Below the pieces are notes generated by a model. That model was given only the letters and a program-made list of their open reading frames with translations. It ran no database searches and was not told the DNA's origin. From Flavobacterium sp. NG2 (GTDB lineage: Bacteria; Bacteroidota; Bacteroidia; Flavobacteriales; Flavobacteriaceae), in the NCBI RefSeq assembly GCF_034119845.1, contig NZ_CP139420.1:2644001-2708000 (forward strand): a DNA stretch of 64,000 nucleotides, given 5' to 3'. Made by a program: the position numbers and the translations under genes. The stretch's first letter is position 1. Each line of letters starts with the position of its first letter. This document shows positions 54,858-62,635 of this stretch, piece by piece.

Positions 54858-54866
54858 GCCCAACGT
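54858..54866 (-). repeat. Half of attC core site plus IS target duplication
   Basis: GCCCAACGT (54858-54866) is the outer core of the attC-like site whose remainder lies beyond the IS at 56588-56719. The last four bases ACGT recur at 56588-56591 on the other side of the IS, forming a 4-bp target duplication. On the minus strand the restored core reads ACGTTGGGC, fitting GTTRRRY. Confidence 0.7.
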
Positions 54867-56587
54867 CAGTCTGTGAAAAAACTAACATTTATTTCCATCA
54901 AATATAAGTAAATAATTTTATTGTTAGCAAGAAAAGTTGTATGTTTAAATATGCAACATATCACAGGAATTCCTCGTAACCAAATGGTGTTTTCTAGTTT
55001 CGAAGACACTATTTTACCCAATAATCCCGTTCGTTTTGTAGATGCTTTTGTGGAGGCATTAGATATGGAATCTTTGGGTTTTACTGTTCAGACTCTGAAA
55101 GTCGAGGGTCGCCCCAGCTTTGATACTAAAATCTTCCTTAAAATCTATTTATATGGCTATTTGAACGGGCTTAGAAGTTCACGAAAACTCGAAAAAGAAT
55201 GTGTAAGAAACATCGAATTGCAATGGCTTTTGTGTGGTCTTATGCCGAATTACCACAGTATTTCGGATTTTAGAAAACAGAATCCATCAGGATTGCGAAA
55301 ACTCTTCAAACTCTTTGTTTCCTTTCTTAAAGATACCGATTTAATAGCAGGCGAAATCATCGCTATTGATGGCACAAAAAGCAGAGCACACAATAGCAAG
55401 AAAGCTAATTTTAGCCAAAAGAAAATAGAACGACATTTGGCTTATATCGAAGAAAAAACACAAGAATATTTAGCGCAATTAGACCAAAACGACTCGCAAG
55501 ATAATGGGATTTCAATTGCTAACATTCAAGATAAAATAGAACGATTAAAGCAGAATAAAATAGGCTATGAGCTACTAGAAGAAAAACTAAAAGCTAGTGG
55601 AGAGCCTCAGATAAGTACCACCGATGAAGATGCTCGAGCCTTATTGGTTCAAGGCGTAGTGGTAGAAGTAAGCTACAACATACAAGCGGCGGTAGATAGC
55701 AAACACAACTTGGTTGTTGCCACTCATACTATCAATCGGAATGATCTCAACGCTTTGGGAGCTATTGCTGTTGAAGCAAAAGAAAATTTGGGAGTAAAAA
55801 CCTTTACCGCTTTGGTTGACAAAGGCTATCATAATGGTAGAGAAATCACTCAATGTAAAAACCACAATATCACCACCATTGTCGCACATCCTACCCCAGG
55901 AAGAGCTAAAGATAGTGTTACCCAACCAGACTATTTAGTGGCTCAATTTCAGTACAATAAATTAGATGACACGTATACCTGTCCCCAAGGAGAAACCTTA
56001 AAAACAACAGGAAGATGGCATAAAAAAAGTGGTCGAACAGAACAAAGTGGTTACCTATTTAAGAAATACCGAACACCAGCCTGCAAGGATTGTCCCGTAA
56101 AACACCTTTGTACCAGTAGAGCGGGAGGACGGGAAATAGACCGAAGCGAATATGCCGATGCCGTAGAAGAAAACAACCAGCGTTATCAAGAAAACCCACA
56201 ACTGTACCGAACTAGGCAGGAGATTAACGAGCATATCTTCGGGACTATTAAGAGACAATGGGGGTATAACCACACCAATTTAACGGGACTGGAAAAAGTA
56301 AATGGCGAACATAGTCTAATTATGCTTGTCTATAACATCAAACGCACGATAAATATTCTTGGCGTTCCCGATTTGATTGATAAAATCAAGAACTGGAAGT
56401 CACCTTACAAGGCAAAAACCTTGTTTTTACTAAAAACGACTTATTTAAAGTTAAATACAGCCTCCAATTTTTATCAACTGAAATTTACAGCCTAAAAAAA
56501 AGAGCCTTCTTAAAAAGGCTTTATTGGGGTTGTAGTACTGTATAATTTATGGATTTTTGGAGAAAATAGAGGTTTTTTCACAGCCTG
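54867..56587 (+). mobile_element. IS1182-family insertion sequence, 1,721 bp
   Basis: The ends are inverted repeats matching 15 of 16 bases: left CAGTCTGTGAAAAAAC, right (inverted) CAGGCTGTGAAAAAAC. The flanking ACGT at 54863-54866 and 56588-56591 is a 4-bp target duplication. It contains one intact transposase gene and a terminator (agcctt...aaggct, 56502-56523). Joining the flanks restores an unbroken attC-like site, so insertion is recent. Confidence 0.85.
54951..56495 (+). CDS. IS1182-family DDE transposase
   Basis: About 514 residues from ATG 54951 (MQHITGIPRNQMVFSSFED); an upstream in-frame TTG at 54921 is possible but unneeded. The DUF772 N-terminal domain is visible (FDTKIFLKIYLYGYLNGLRSS, then ECVRNIELQWLLCGL). 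Catalytic regions include AGEIIAIDGTKSRAHNS (first D), FTALVDKGYHNGREI (second D) and the region around TRQEINEHIFGTIKRQWGY (E). A cysteine cluster CKDCPVKHLCTS (near 400) is typical of the IS1182 family. The gene is intact, so the element may still move. Confidence 0.92.
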   Translation: MQHITGIPRNQMVFSSFEDTILPNNPVRFVDAFVEALDMESLGFTVQTLKVEGRPSFDTKIFLKIYLYGYLNGLRSSRKLEKECVRNIELQWLLCGLMPNYHSISDFRKQNPSGLRKLFKLFVSFLKDTDLIAGEIIAIDGTKSRAHNSKKANFSQKKIERHLAYIEEKTQEYLAQLDQNDSQDNGISIANIQDKIERLKQNKIGYELLEEKLKASGEPQISTTDEDARALLVQGVVVEVSYNIQAAVDSKHNLVVATHTINRNDLNALGAIAVEAKENLGVKTFTALVDKGYHNGREITQCKNHNITTIVAHPTPGRAKDSVTQPDYLVAQFQYNKLDDTYTCPQGETLKTTGRWHKKSGRTEQSGYLFKKYRTPACKDCPVKHLCTSRAGGREIDRSEYADAVEENNQRYQENPQLYRTRQEINEHIFGTIKRQWGYNHTNLTGLEKVNGEHSLIMLVYNIKRTINILGVPDLIDKIKNWKSPYKAKTLFLLKTTYLKLNTASNFYQLKFTA

Positions 56588-56719
56588 ACGTTTTGCAGCT
56601 TGGCGATGTGGCGAATTAAGGAAACCTAAACTTTCGGTTAAACACTGACTTTGCAAGTACAAAACTAACTTTAAATTAAGCCCAAAACCCGCCATATTGC
56701 CAAACTGCTGTTGTGTGAT
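56588..56719 (-). repeat. attC-like recombination site after the 237-residue cassette gene (IS-interrupted)
   Basis: Arms GCAGCTTGGCGATGTGGCG (56595-56613) and its partner at 56690-56708 (RC GCAGTTTGGCAATATGGCG) match at 16 of 19 positions, all differences compatible with G-T pairing. The right core GTTGTGTGAT (56710-56719) is an exact inverse repeat of ATCACACAAC (57447-57456) before the cassette start. The left core was cut by the IS and completed at 54858-54864. Confidence 0.65.
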
Positions 56720-56727
56720 GTTTTTTT

Positions 56728-57441
56728 TTATTTATAGTTTAATTCAGTTCCAATTCTTCTCATTTCTTTACCATATGCTTTTCTAAAATCTATATTTTCG
56801 TAATTAGTCAACTCTTCCCAAACAATGTTTATTGGATTGAAATTTATGTTTTTAAATTCTGTCGTAATAATTGGGAAATTAAAATTACTTTCTAAATCCC
56901 AATTTATTTCTTTTTTCGTGTTCTTTCTGATTACTTCTCCAATATAGACAACTAAATTATCATAGATTTCCAACATAGATTTTTCATTCCCGAAATCAAA
57001 AACTAGTTTTGATAATAAATCTAAACTTTTTGTTGAAAAATCTAATTGACTTAATTCTATTTCAAGCTTTTTTGCTAATTCATTATGTAATTCTTCAACT
57101 TTGTTAATTATCGAGTTTTTCCATACAGAATAAAAGAACCAATGCTGAATATTACTATTTCGTCCATTTTCTTTGTCAGCTTTCATTCTCTTTAGTTTCA
57201 GAACAAAATTGTCAAAATAATGTTTTTCAAATATTGTTCCTTGTCCGCCTCTTTTCTGATTGACTTCTCTTATGTACAATATTTTGTTATTATTAATTAG
57301 GAAAACTTGATTTAATATAAAATCCCCACTGTCAAATTTTTCAGTTAAAAATTCAGTATATTCATCGTGTAATAAACCTTCTGAATTTGCTAATTCAAAA
57401 GCTTCTTTTTTGGATAATTTCTGTATGTTAGGTTTTTTCAT
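56728..57441 (-). CDS. Hypothetical protein (first cassette gene)
   Basis: 237 residues, soluble, lysine- and asparagine-rich. It starts MKKPNIQKLSKKEAFELAN and contains GGQGTIFEKHYFDNFVLKL, SNIQHWFFYSVWKNSI and a C-terminal alpha/beta part with LVVYIGEVIRKNTKKEINWD, FPIITTEFKNINF and NPINIVWEELTNYENIDFR. I recognise no family with confidence. As the unit next to the recombinase it would be the most recently inserted cassette if the array behaves like an integron. It is flanked by an exact 10-base inverted core (GTTGTGTGAT) at both ends. Confidence 0.6.
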   Translation of the reverse strand: MKKPNIQKLSKKEAFELANSEGLLHDEYTEFLTEKFDSGDFILNQVFLINNNKILYIREVNQKRGGQGTIFEKHYFDNFVLKLKRMKADKENGRNSNIQHWFFYSVWKNSIINKVEELHNELAKKLEIELSQLDFSTKSLDLLSKLVFDFGNEKSMLEIYDNLVVYIGEVIRKNTKKEINWDLESNFNFPIITTEFKNINFNPINIVWEELTNYENIDFRKAYGKEMRRIGTELNYK

Positions 57442-57446
57442 AAAAT

Positions 57447-57526
57447 ATCACACAACTAGTATATATGCGAAACAAACCTTCGCATAGCTACCCGAATTTA
57501 GGTGTATAGGCGAAGGTTTGTTTCGC
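57447..57526 (-). repeat. Candidate attI-like site: core plus 17-bp inverted repeat next to the recombinase
   Basis: Between the recombinase stop and the first cassette there is a perfect 17-bp inverted repeat (GCGAAACAAACCTTCGC 57467-57483 and its inverse 57510-57526, 26-base loop). Ten bases after it, on the minus strand, comes the first core GTTGTGTGAT (57456-57447). There is no T tract on the recombinase strand, so it is a poor terminator. It may be the recombinase's own attachment site. Confidence 0.45.
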
Positions 57527-57559
57527 TTTTATTGCTGTTTCAAATATATTATTTTTTTC

Positions 57560-58603
57560 TTACAAATCATCAAAGGGACTTTTTATTTGTTGCAAACTTT
57601 TGGTGCTTACATGTGTATATATTTCCGTGGTTTTGCTGCTGTTGTGTCCTAGCAATTCTTGTATGTATCGCAAGTCTGTGCCACTCTCAAGTAAATGGGT
57701 AGCGTAACTGTGGCGCAACCAGTGTAACGTGACTGGTTTTTTGATCTCTGTTTTTGCAAGAGCTTGCTTTAGTATAAGTTGTAAACTCCTTTCATCATAG
57801 GCTTTGCCTATGGTTTGACCTTCAAACAAAAATTCTTTCGGTTTGTAGGTTTTATAATATTCTCTTAGCAATTCTAAGATCTTTGGACTCAAAGGGACTA
57901 TGCGGTCTTTTTTGCCTTTTGAATTCTTTAGCAAAACAATGTTGCGCTTGGAGTCGATATCAAGCGGTTTTAAAGCAAGTAGCTCGCCACAGCGCAATCC
58001 GCAGCTGTAAATTACCGAAAGCATGGTTTTGTGTTTGATGTTGCTATGTGCTTCCAAAATTGATTTTACTTCTTCCTTACTCAAAACATTAGGTAGAACT
58101 TTGGCTCGTTTGGGTCTATGGATTTTGTCTACGTTTATTTTGGTTTCCCGTATGGTCATAAAAAAAAGTTTTATACCATTGACCAGTTGATTCTGATAAG
58201 ATGATGAAAGTTTATTTTTCAATATATACTCATTATTGTAAACAATTACATCTTCATTTGTAATTTCGGTAATAGGTTTTTCTCTATAAAACACCAAAAA
58301 TGATTTTAGTGCTTCGCTATAGGTTGCAATGGTGCTTTCAGCATAGCGTTTGGAGCGCATCCATTGTTTAAACTTTTCGATTTGAGTAATTCCTTCTTCG
58401 GAAGGGAGTGAGTGAAAAAGTGGTGTTATTTTAAATCGTTCTCGGTTTTCTTCAGTATCAGGAAGATGCCAAGCTAATAATGATTGACTCCATCTTGCTC
58501 CTTCAAATTGTTTGATTCGTTCGATTAGTTTGACGTTCTTTTCAAAATAAACGGCGATTCTGTTTGAACCTTTGTGTTTAATGGGTTTTGCTGACCAATT
58601 CAT
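57560..58603 (-). CDS. Tyrosine recombinase/integrase associated with the cassette array
   Basis: 347 residues. An N-terminal domain of about 70 residues (MNWSAKPIKHKGSNRIAVYF, then EGARWSQSLLAWHLPDT) is found on many flavobacterial recombinases. It is followed by a SAM-like core-binding domain (about 80-165) and the catalytic domain. Active-site residues are all present: Arg in YSCGLRCGELLAL, Lys in SKGKKDRIVPL, His-x2-Arg in LHWLRHSYATHLL (about 294-297), His in LGHNSSKTTEIY (about 320) and the nucleophile Tyr329. It lacks the extra segment before the H-x2-R box that marks IntI integron integrases, so it is XerC/D-like. Its 3' end faces the array. Confidence 0.9.
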   Translation of the reverse strand: MNWSAKPIKHKGSNRIAVYFEKNVKLIERIKQFEGARWSQSLLAWHLPDTEENRERFKITPLFHSLPSEEGITQIEKFKQWMRSKRYAESTIATYSEALKSFLVFYREKPITEITNEDVIVYNNEYILKNKLSSSYQNQLVNGIKLFFMTIRETKINVDKIHRPKRAKVLPNVLSKEEVKSILEAHSNIKHKTMLSVIYSCGLRCGELLALKPLDIDSKRNIVLLKNSKGKKDRIVPLSPKILELLREYYKTYKPKEFLFEGQTIGKAYDERSLQLILKQALAKTEIKKPVTLHWLRHSYATHLLESGTDLRYIQELLGHNSSKTTEIYTHVSTKSLQQIKSPFDDL

Positions 58604-58689
58604 TCTTAGTTGTTTAAGAAATAAAGATAATTATTTTTCTTATTATTTAATTAAGGCAATAGTCGCTTTTATCACTATTTTGGAAAGGA

Positions 58690-58830
58690 AAGTCTCTTTT
58701 CTAGCCCAGATGGAAGCGGCATCCTCTTGTGGTAGCGATAGCGGACACAATAGATATAGCGTACAGCTGGTGGACTGTTACTTTTTGAATGATGATGTAA
58801 ATAGCTCCTTAAAAAAAATAACTTTAGATT
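58690..58830 (+). repeat. Flavobacterial intergenic repeat, possible small RNA
   Basis: The 277-bp gap between the recombinase and the PLP enzyme gene contains agcccagatggaagcggcat, then gtagcgatagcgg, agcgtacagctgg and aaatagctcct. From memory, strings like these recur in intergenic regions of Flavobacterium genomes. No reading frame is supported. Whether it is transcribed is unknown. Confidence 0.35.
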
Positions 58831-58856
58831 AACAGCGCTAATAAAATATAAATAAT

Positions 58857-58864
58857 TATTTTTG
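58857..58864 (+). promoter_or_regulatory. -7 element of the serine palmitoyltransferase-like gene
   Basis: TATTTTTG matches TAnnTTTG exactly. Transcription would begin near 58871, which leaves the ATG at 58881 almost without leader and supports the ATG at 58902 as the real start. Confidence 0.4.
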
Positions 58865-58901
58865 CAAACTGTTAAAATTAATGTTATTACATCACTATAG
58901 T

Positions 58902-60164
58902 ATGGTAAAAGATTTATTTGAAAGAATTCAGAACAATAAAGGACCATTAGGAAAATGGGCTTCGCAGGCAGAAGGATATTTTGTATTTCCAAAATTAGAA
59001 GGTGAGTTAGGGCCAAGAATGAAGTTTCAAGGGAAAGACATCTTGAACTGGAGTCTGAATGATTATTTAGGATTAGCAAACCACCCTGAGGTGCGTCAAG
59101 CGGATACAGATGCTGCTATTCAGTACGGTGCTGCATACCCAATGGGGGCTCGTATGATGAGTGGTCACACGACTTACCACGAGCAATTAGAAAATGAATT
59201 GGCTGATTTCGTTATGAAAGAGTCGGCTTATTTATTGAATTTTGGATACCAAGGTATGGTGTCTATCATTGATGCATTGGTTACTAAGAACGATATCATT
59301 GTATATGACGTGGATTCGCACGCTTGTATCATTGATGGTGTTCGTTTGCATATGGGTAAACGCTTTACTTACAAGCACAACGACCTTGAAAGTATGGAGA
59401 AAAACCTGCAACGTGCTACTAAAATGGCTGAGGAAACAGGAGGAGGAATCCTTTTTATTACTGAAGGTGTTTTTGGGATGCGTGGTCAACAAGGGAAGTT
59501 GAAAGAGATTGTTGCGATGAAGCAAAAATACAATTTCCGTTTGTTAGTGGATGATGCACACGGTTTTGGTACACTTGGAAAAACAGGTGCTGGAGCAGGT
59601 GAGGAGCAAGGAGTACAAGCGGATATCGATGTGTATTTCTCTACTTTTGCTAAATCTATGGCGAATATTGGAGCTTTTGTTGCCGCAGATAAAGATGTTA
59701 TTGATTATTTGAAATACAACTTACGTTCGCAAATGTTTGCAAAAGCATTGCCAATGATTCAAACTATTGGTTCATTGAAACGTTTGGAGTTGTTGCGTAA
59801 ATCATCTGAGATTAAAGATAAACTTTGGGTAAACGTAAATGCGTTGCAAAATGGTTTAAAAGAAAAAGGATTCAATATTGGAGATACGAACACTTGTATC
59901 ACACCAGTGTATCTTGAGGGAAGTATTCCTGAGGCCATGGTGATGGTAAACGATTTGAGAGAGAACTACGGTATCTTCTTGTCAATCGTAGTGTATCCTG
60001 TGATTCCAAAAGGGATTATCTTATTGCGTATGATTCCAACAGCTTCACATACTTTGGCTGATATTGACGAAACTTTAGTAGCTTTTGAAGCGATTAGAGA
60101 GAAGTTAGTAAGCGGTACGTATAAAGAAATCGCTAGTAGGACTAAGGTTGATTTAGACGCTTAA
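58902..60164 (+). CDS. spt: Serine palmitoyltransferase / 8-amino-7-oxononanoate synthase family enzyme
   Basis: About 420 residues from ATG 58902 (MVKDLFERIQNNKGPLGKWA). It is an alpha-oxoamine synthase with pyridoxal phosphate: GARMMSGHTTYHEQLE, DVDSHACIIDG (His stacking on PLP), VDDAHGFGTLGKTG and the Schiff-base lysine in STFAKSMANIGAF. The closest functional classes are serine palmitoyltransferase (serine plus palmitoyl-CoA to 3-ketosphinganine) and KBL/BioF. Flavobacteriia make sphingolipids and no biotin genes are near, so Spt is preferred. The GNAT protein convergent downstream may act in the same pathway. Confidence 0.82.
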   Translation: MVKDLFERIQNNKGPLGKWASQAEGYFVFPKLEGELGPRMKFQGKDILNWSLNDYLGLANHPEVRQADTDAAIQYGAAYPMGARMMSGHTTYHEQLENELADFVMKESAYLLNFGYQGMVSIIDALVTKNDIIVYDVDSHACIIDGVRLHMGKRFTYKHNDLESMEKNLQRATKMAEETGGGILFITEGVFGMRGQQGKLKEIVAMKQKYNFRLLVDDAHGFGTLGKTGAGAGEEQGVQADIDVYFSTFAKSMANIGAFVAADKDVIDYLKYNLRSQMFAKALPMIQTIGSLKRLELLRKSSEIKDKLWVNVNALQNGLKEKGFNIGDTNTCITPVYLEGSIPEAMVMVNDLRENYGIFLSIVVYPVIPKGIILLRMIPTASHTLADIDETLVAFEAIREKLVSGTYKEIASRTKVDLDA

Positions 60165-60213
60165 TATATAAGTAGTCAGTGGTCAGTTTTATAGTGACCA
60201 GTTTGAAATATAT

Positions 60214-60252
60214 AAATCCATTCCGATAATTTTATTGGAATGGATTTTTTCT
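60214..60252. terminator. Terminator after the spt-like gene
   Basis: An 11-bp perfect stem aaatccattcc / ggaatggattt with a 12-base loop and following T run, about 50 bp after the stop. Confidence 0.85.
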
Positions 60253-60260
60253 TAAAATTA

Positions 60261-60295
60261 AACCCGACAGGATTTTGAATCCTGTCGGGTTTTTA
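60261..60295. terminator. Second hairpin (AACCCGACAGGATT repeat)
   Basis: A 14-bp perfect stem aacccgacaggatt / aatcctgtcgggtt with a 3-base loop and a T run. Such C/G-rich palindromes are common in flavobacterial intergenic regions; it may terminate the convergent GNAT gene or be a REP-like repeat. Confidence 0.75.
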
Positions 60296-60349
60296 TGTAA
60301 TCTGTATAATAGAATATAGGCTTTAGCCTCTGAACACTGAACACTAGTT

Positions 60350-61468
60350 TTAAAGCTCTTTTCGATACGTTTTTCTACGGCAGATAACCTTAGGATCAAA
60401 ATTTTTCCACAACAATTGGATGGCGATATTATCAGCTAATTCAGGTGTGCGAATACAGGTTTCGATATTTTTTTCGGCAAAAGTGGTGTGGTACTCTTTG
60501 AAGATGATGGCATGAACGCCTTTGTTTTGGTATTCAGGGTGTACGCCAATCAGGTAAAAGGTTACTTCTTTGCTGTTTTTTCGGGCGTTTAATAAATGCC
60601 AGAAACCAAAAGGAAATAGTTTACCCTTGGCTTTTTGTAAGGCCTTAGAGAAGCTTGGCATCACAATGGCAAAAGCGACGATGTTGTGGTCTTTATCCTC
60701 TACAAATTTGATGTATTCGGGATTGATGAAGCTAATGTATTTTTTCTTGAAATATTCTTTTTGCACATCGGATATCGCTACAAACGATGACAAACTAGCA
60801 TAAGAGGCATTGAATAAATCAAACATCTTATCGACATAAGGCATAACGTCTTTGGTTTTCTTAAAACTTAAGGCTTTGAGTTGGTAACGTCTTTTGATAA
60901 GCTCTTGTGCTTTGTCAAAATATTCTAGTTTTACATTTTTAAATGGAAACTTACTCTCGATGTATTCTTTCTCGGTTACATAACCTAATTGTTCAAAATG
61001 AGACACATAATAAGGGTGGTTGTACCAAGTAACCATCGTTCCTATTTGGTCATACCCTTCCGTAAGCACGCCTACTTTATCTAAGTTTGAAAAGCCCATA
61101 GGGCCTTCAACATATTCTAAACCATTTTTCTGTCCTAATTCATATACTTTTTCTAGTAAAGCTTTGGTTACTTCGATATCATCAATTACATCAAACCAGC
61201 CAAAACGTATTTTCTTTTTCTGTTGGTTGTTGACTTCCTCCCAGTTGATGATGGCAGCAATTCGGCCAACAATTTTGCCATCACGTGAAGCAATATAAAA
61301 ATAAGCTTCTGCATTGTCAAAAGCGGGGTTTTTGGTTTTGTCAAAAGTTTCTAGTTCGTCTGCAATAATAGGCGGAACCCAATAAGCATTGTCTTTGTAT
61401 AATTCGAAAGGGAATTTAATATAGTCAGTAAGTTCTTTTTTAGTTTTAGCTTCTGTAATTGTGATCAT
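60350..61468 (-). CDS. GNAT-fold acyltransferase, candidate bacterial ceramide synthase
   Basis: 372 residues. An N-terminal half (MITITEAKTKKELTDYIKFP, WVPPIIADE) precedes a GNAT-type region with VGRIAAIINWEE, VEGPMGFSNLDKVGVL and the acetyl-CoA-like loop region VTFYLIGVHPEYQNKGVHA. The family is often annotated only as GNAT N-acetyltransferase or hypothetical. In bacteria that make ceramide, an N-acyltransferase of this fold accompanies serine palmitoyltransferase; adjacency to the spt-like gene makes that role plausible here but it is not shown by any residue I can point to. Confidence 0.65.
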   Translation of the reverse strand: MITITEAKTKKELTDYIKFPFELYKDNAYWVPPIIADELETFDKTKNPAFDNAEAYFYIASRDGKIVGRIAAIINWEEVNNQQKKKIRFGWFDVIDDIEVTKALLEKVYELGQKNGLEYVEGPMGFSNLDKVGVLTEGYDQIGTMVTWYNHPYYVSHFEQLGYVTEKEYIESKFPFKNVKLEYFDKAQELIKRRYQLKALSFKKTKDVMPYVDKMFDLFNASYASLSSFVAISDVQKEYFKKKYISFINPEYIKFVEDKDHNIVAFAIVMPSFSKALQKAKGKLFPFGFWHLLNARKNSKEVTFYLIGVHPEYQNKGVHAIIFKEYHTTFAEKNIETCIRTPELADNIAIQLLWKNFDPKVICRRKTYRKEL

Positions 61469-61581
61469 TTTGTTTGTTTAGTGATTAGTACCTCGGGATT
61501 GGTACTTGGAGCATTGCTTTAAATTGTTAGTGTTGCCCTTTTGTGTTTTTAATGTCTAAGTTTTTATCTTCGGACCAAAAT

Positions 61582-62514
61582 TTAGCCTTTTTTAGTCTTT
61601 TTAGCTCTTCGAACTGCTTTTTTTGAATCGCCATTGTCTAGGTTTATAATAACGTCTTTGTAGGTAGCGTCATACCTCCAGGAAAAACCGATTCCGCCAA
61701 AAAGGATGGAAGGGGTCGTTTTGAAGTTGGTACTAATCGAAGCATCTATTTGCATGCTTTTGTTTATCAAATAAGCTGCTCCACCACGAACGATAGCATC
61801 GCTGTAAAAATCACTCTTAAAGCCTTGGTTTTCGACGAAACCAGACCATTTTTGGTTGAAACCTCTAGTCAATGTAAGCACGTAGCCATAACTAGGGAAA
61901 TCACTCATTATATAATCAGCAATGATATTGGTTACAAAAACCCATCGGCCATCACCAAGATGATTTTGAGTAATCAACATGGCTTTTGGCGAAATACTCG
62001 CATTGGGTGAAAAATGATACGGATTGTTAGAAAAAGTAAAATTAGCTCCAGCAAAAACGGAAACGGCTGGGATTAATTGGTGCCAATTAAACCTACGATT
62101 GGCTTTCCAACTGTACACGTTAATCTTCTTTTCGTATCCTTTGAAAGGGTCGTAGATTAAATACTTAGCTCCTAATACAGTTTGTTTTAAGGCAGATTTG
62201 TTGGTTTCTACAGTTCGGGTAATTACATTTTCATATTGGTATTGCAAATCAGCTATAAATTCTAGTTTTTCGTGAACTGCACCATAACGAACACTCATAT
62301 CGACTCCAAAACCGTTGGCATCAAAATTTAATAAATCATGACTCTCTTGTATACCATAAACACCAGTTTCTACTTGAAAAACAGTTTTTCCTACGGCAAA
62401 AGCCGACATTGATTTACCGGGTCTATTAGAGTTGATTTCATCAGTATGTTGACCGTATTGAACAATTGGATTGGATATAAAGGCAAGTAATAAAGCAGTT
62501 TTGAAAAGATTCAT
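61582..62514 (-). CDS. Outer-membrane protein of the MetA-pathway (phenol degradation-like) family
   Basis: 310 residues with a signal peptide (MNLFKTALLLAFISNPIVQYG) and a beta-barrel body: NSNRPGKSMSAFAVGKTVFQ near the start (the N-RPG and V-G patterns are typical of the Phenol_MetA_deg family), then SVRYGAVHEKLEFIADLQY, ADYIMSDFPSYGYVLTLTRG and GGAAYLINKSMQIDAS near the C-terminus. Members are putative outer-membrane transporters of hydrophobic compounds, but function is mostly untested. The basic tail KKAVRRAKKTKKG after the last strand is unusual. It lies 113 bp upstream of the GNAT gene, same strand. Confidence 0.75.
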   Translation of the reverse strand: MNLFKTALLLAFISNPIVQYGQHTDEINSNRPGKSMSAFAVGKTVFQVETGVYGIQESHDLLNFDANGFGVDMSVRYGAVHEKLEFIADLQYQYENVITRTVETNKSALKQTVLGAKYLIYDPFKGYEKKINVYSWKANRRFNWHQLIPAVSVFAGANFTFSNNPYHFSPNASISPKAMLITQNHLGDGRWVFVTNIIADYIMSDFPSYGYVLTLTRGFNQKWSGFVENQGFKSDFYSDAIVRGGAAYLINKSMQIDASISTNFKTTPSILFGGIGFSWRYDATYKDVIINLDNGDSKKAVRRAKKTKKG

Positions 62515-62615
62515 AGTGTTATTTTTTTAGGATTTACCTGAATTGCATATTTCAAATGTACTATATTTTATTATTTATTTAAGAATGATAGTTTAATTTA
62601 GAACGTTGGAATTGT

Positions 62616-62623
62616 TAATTTTG
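62616..62623 (+). promoter_or_regulatory. -7 element of the DUF4834 gene
   Basis: TAATTTTG matches TAnnTTTG and lies 13 bases before the ATG at 62636. It rules out the upstream ATG at 62606 as the usual start, if the promoter is used. Confidence 0.4.
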
Positions 62624-62635
62624 TATAAAATTAAA

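Noticed and set aside
54841..54888. N-terminal extension of the SUFU gene to a start at 54888
   Set aside because: The added 16 residues are encoded partly by the end of the insertion sequence and by the attC core; the ATG at 54840 matches the domain start.
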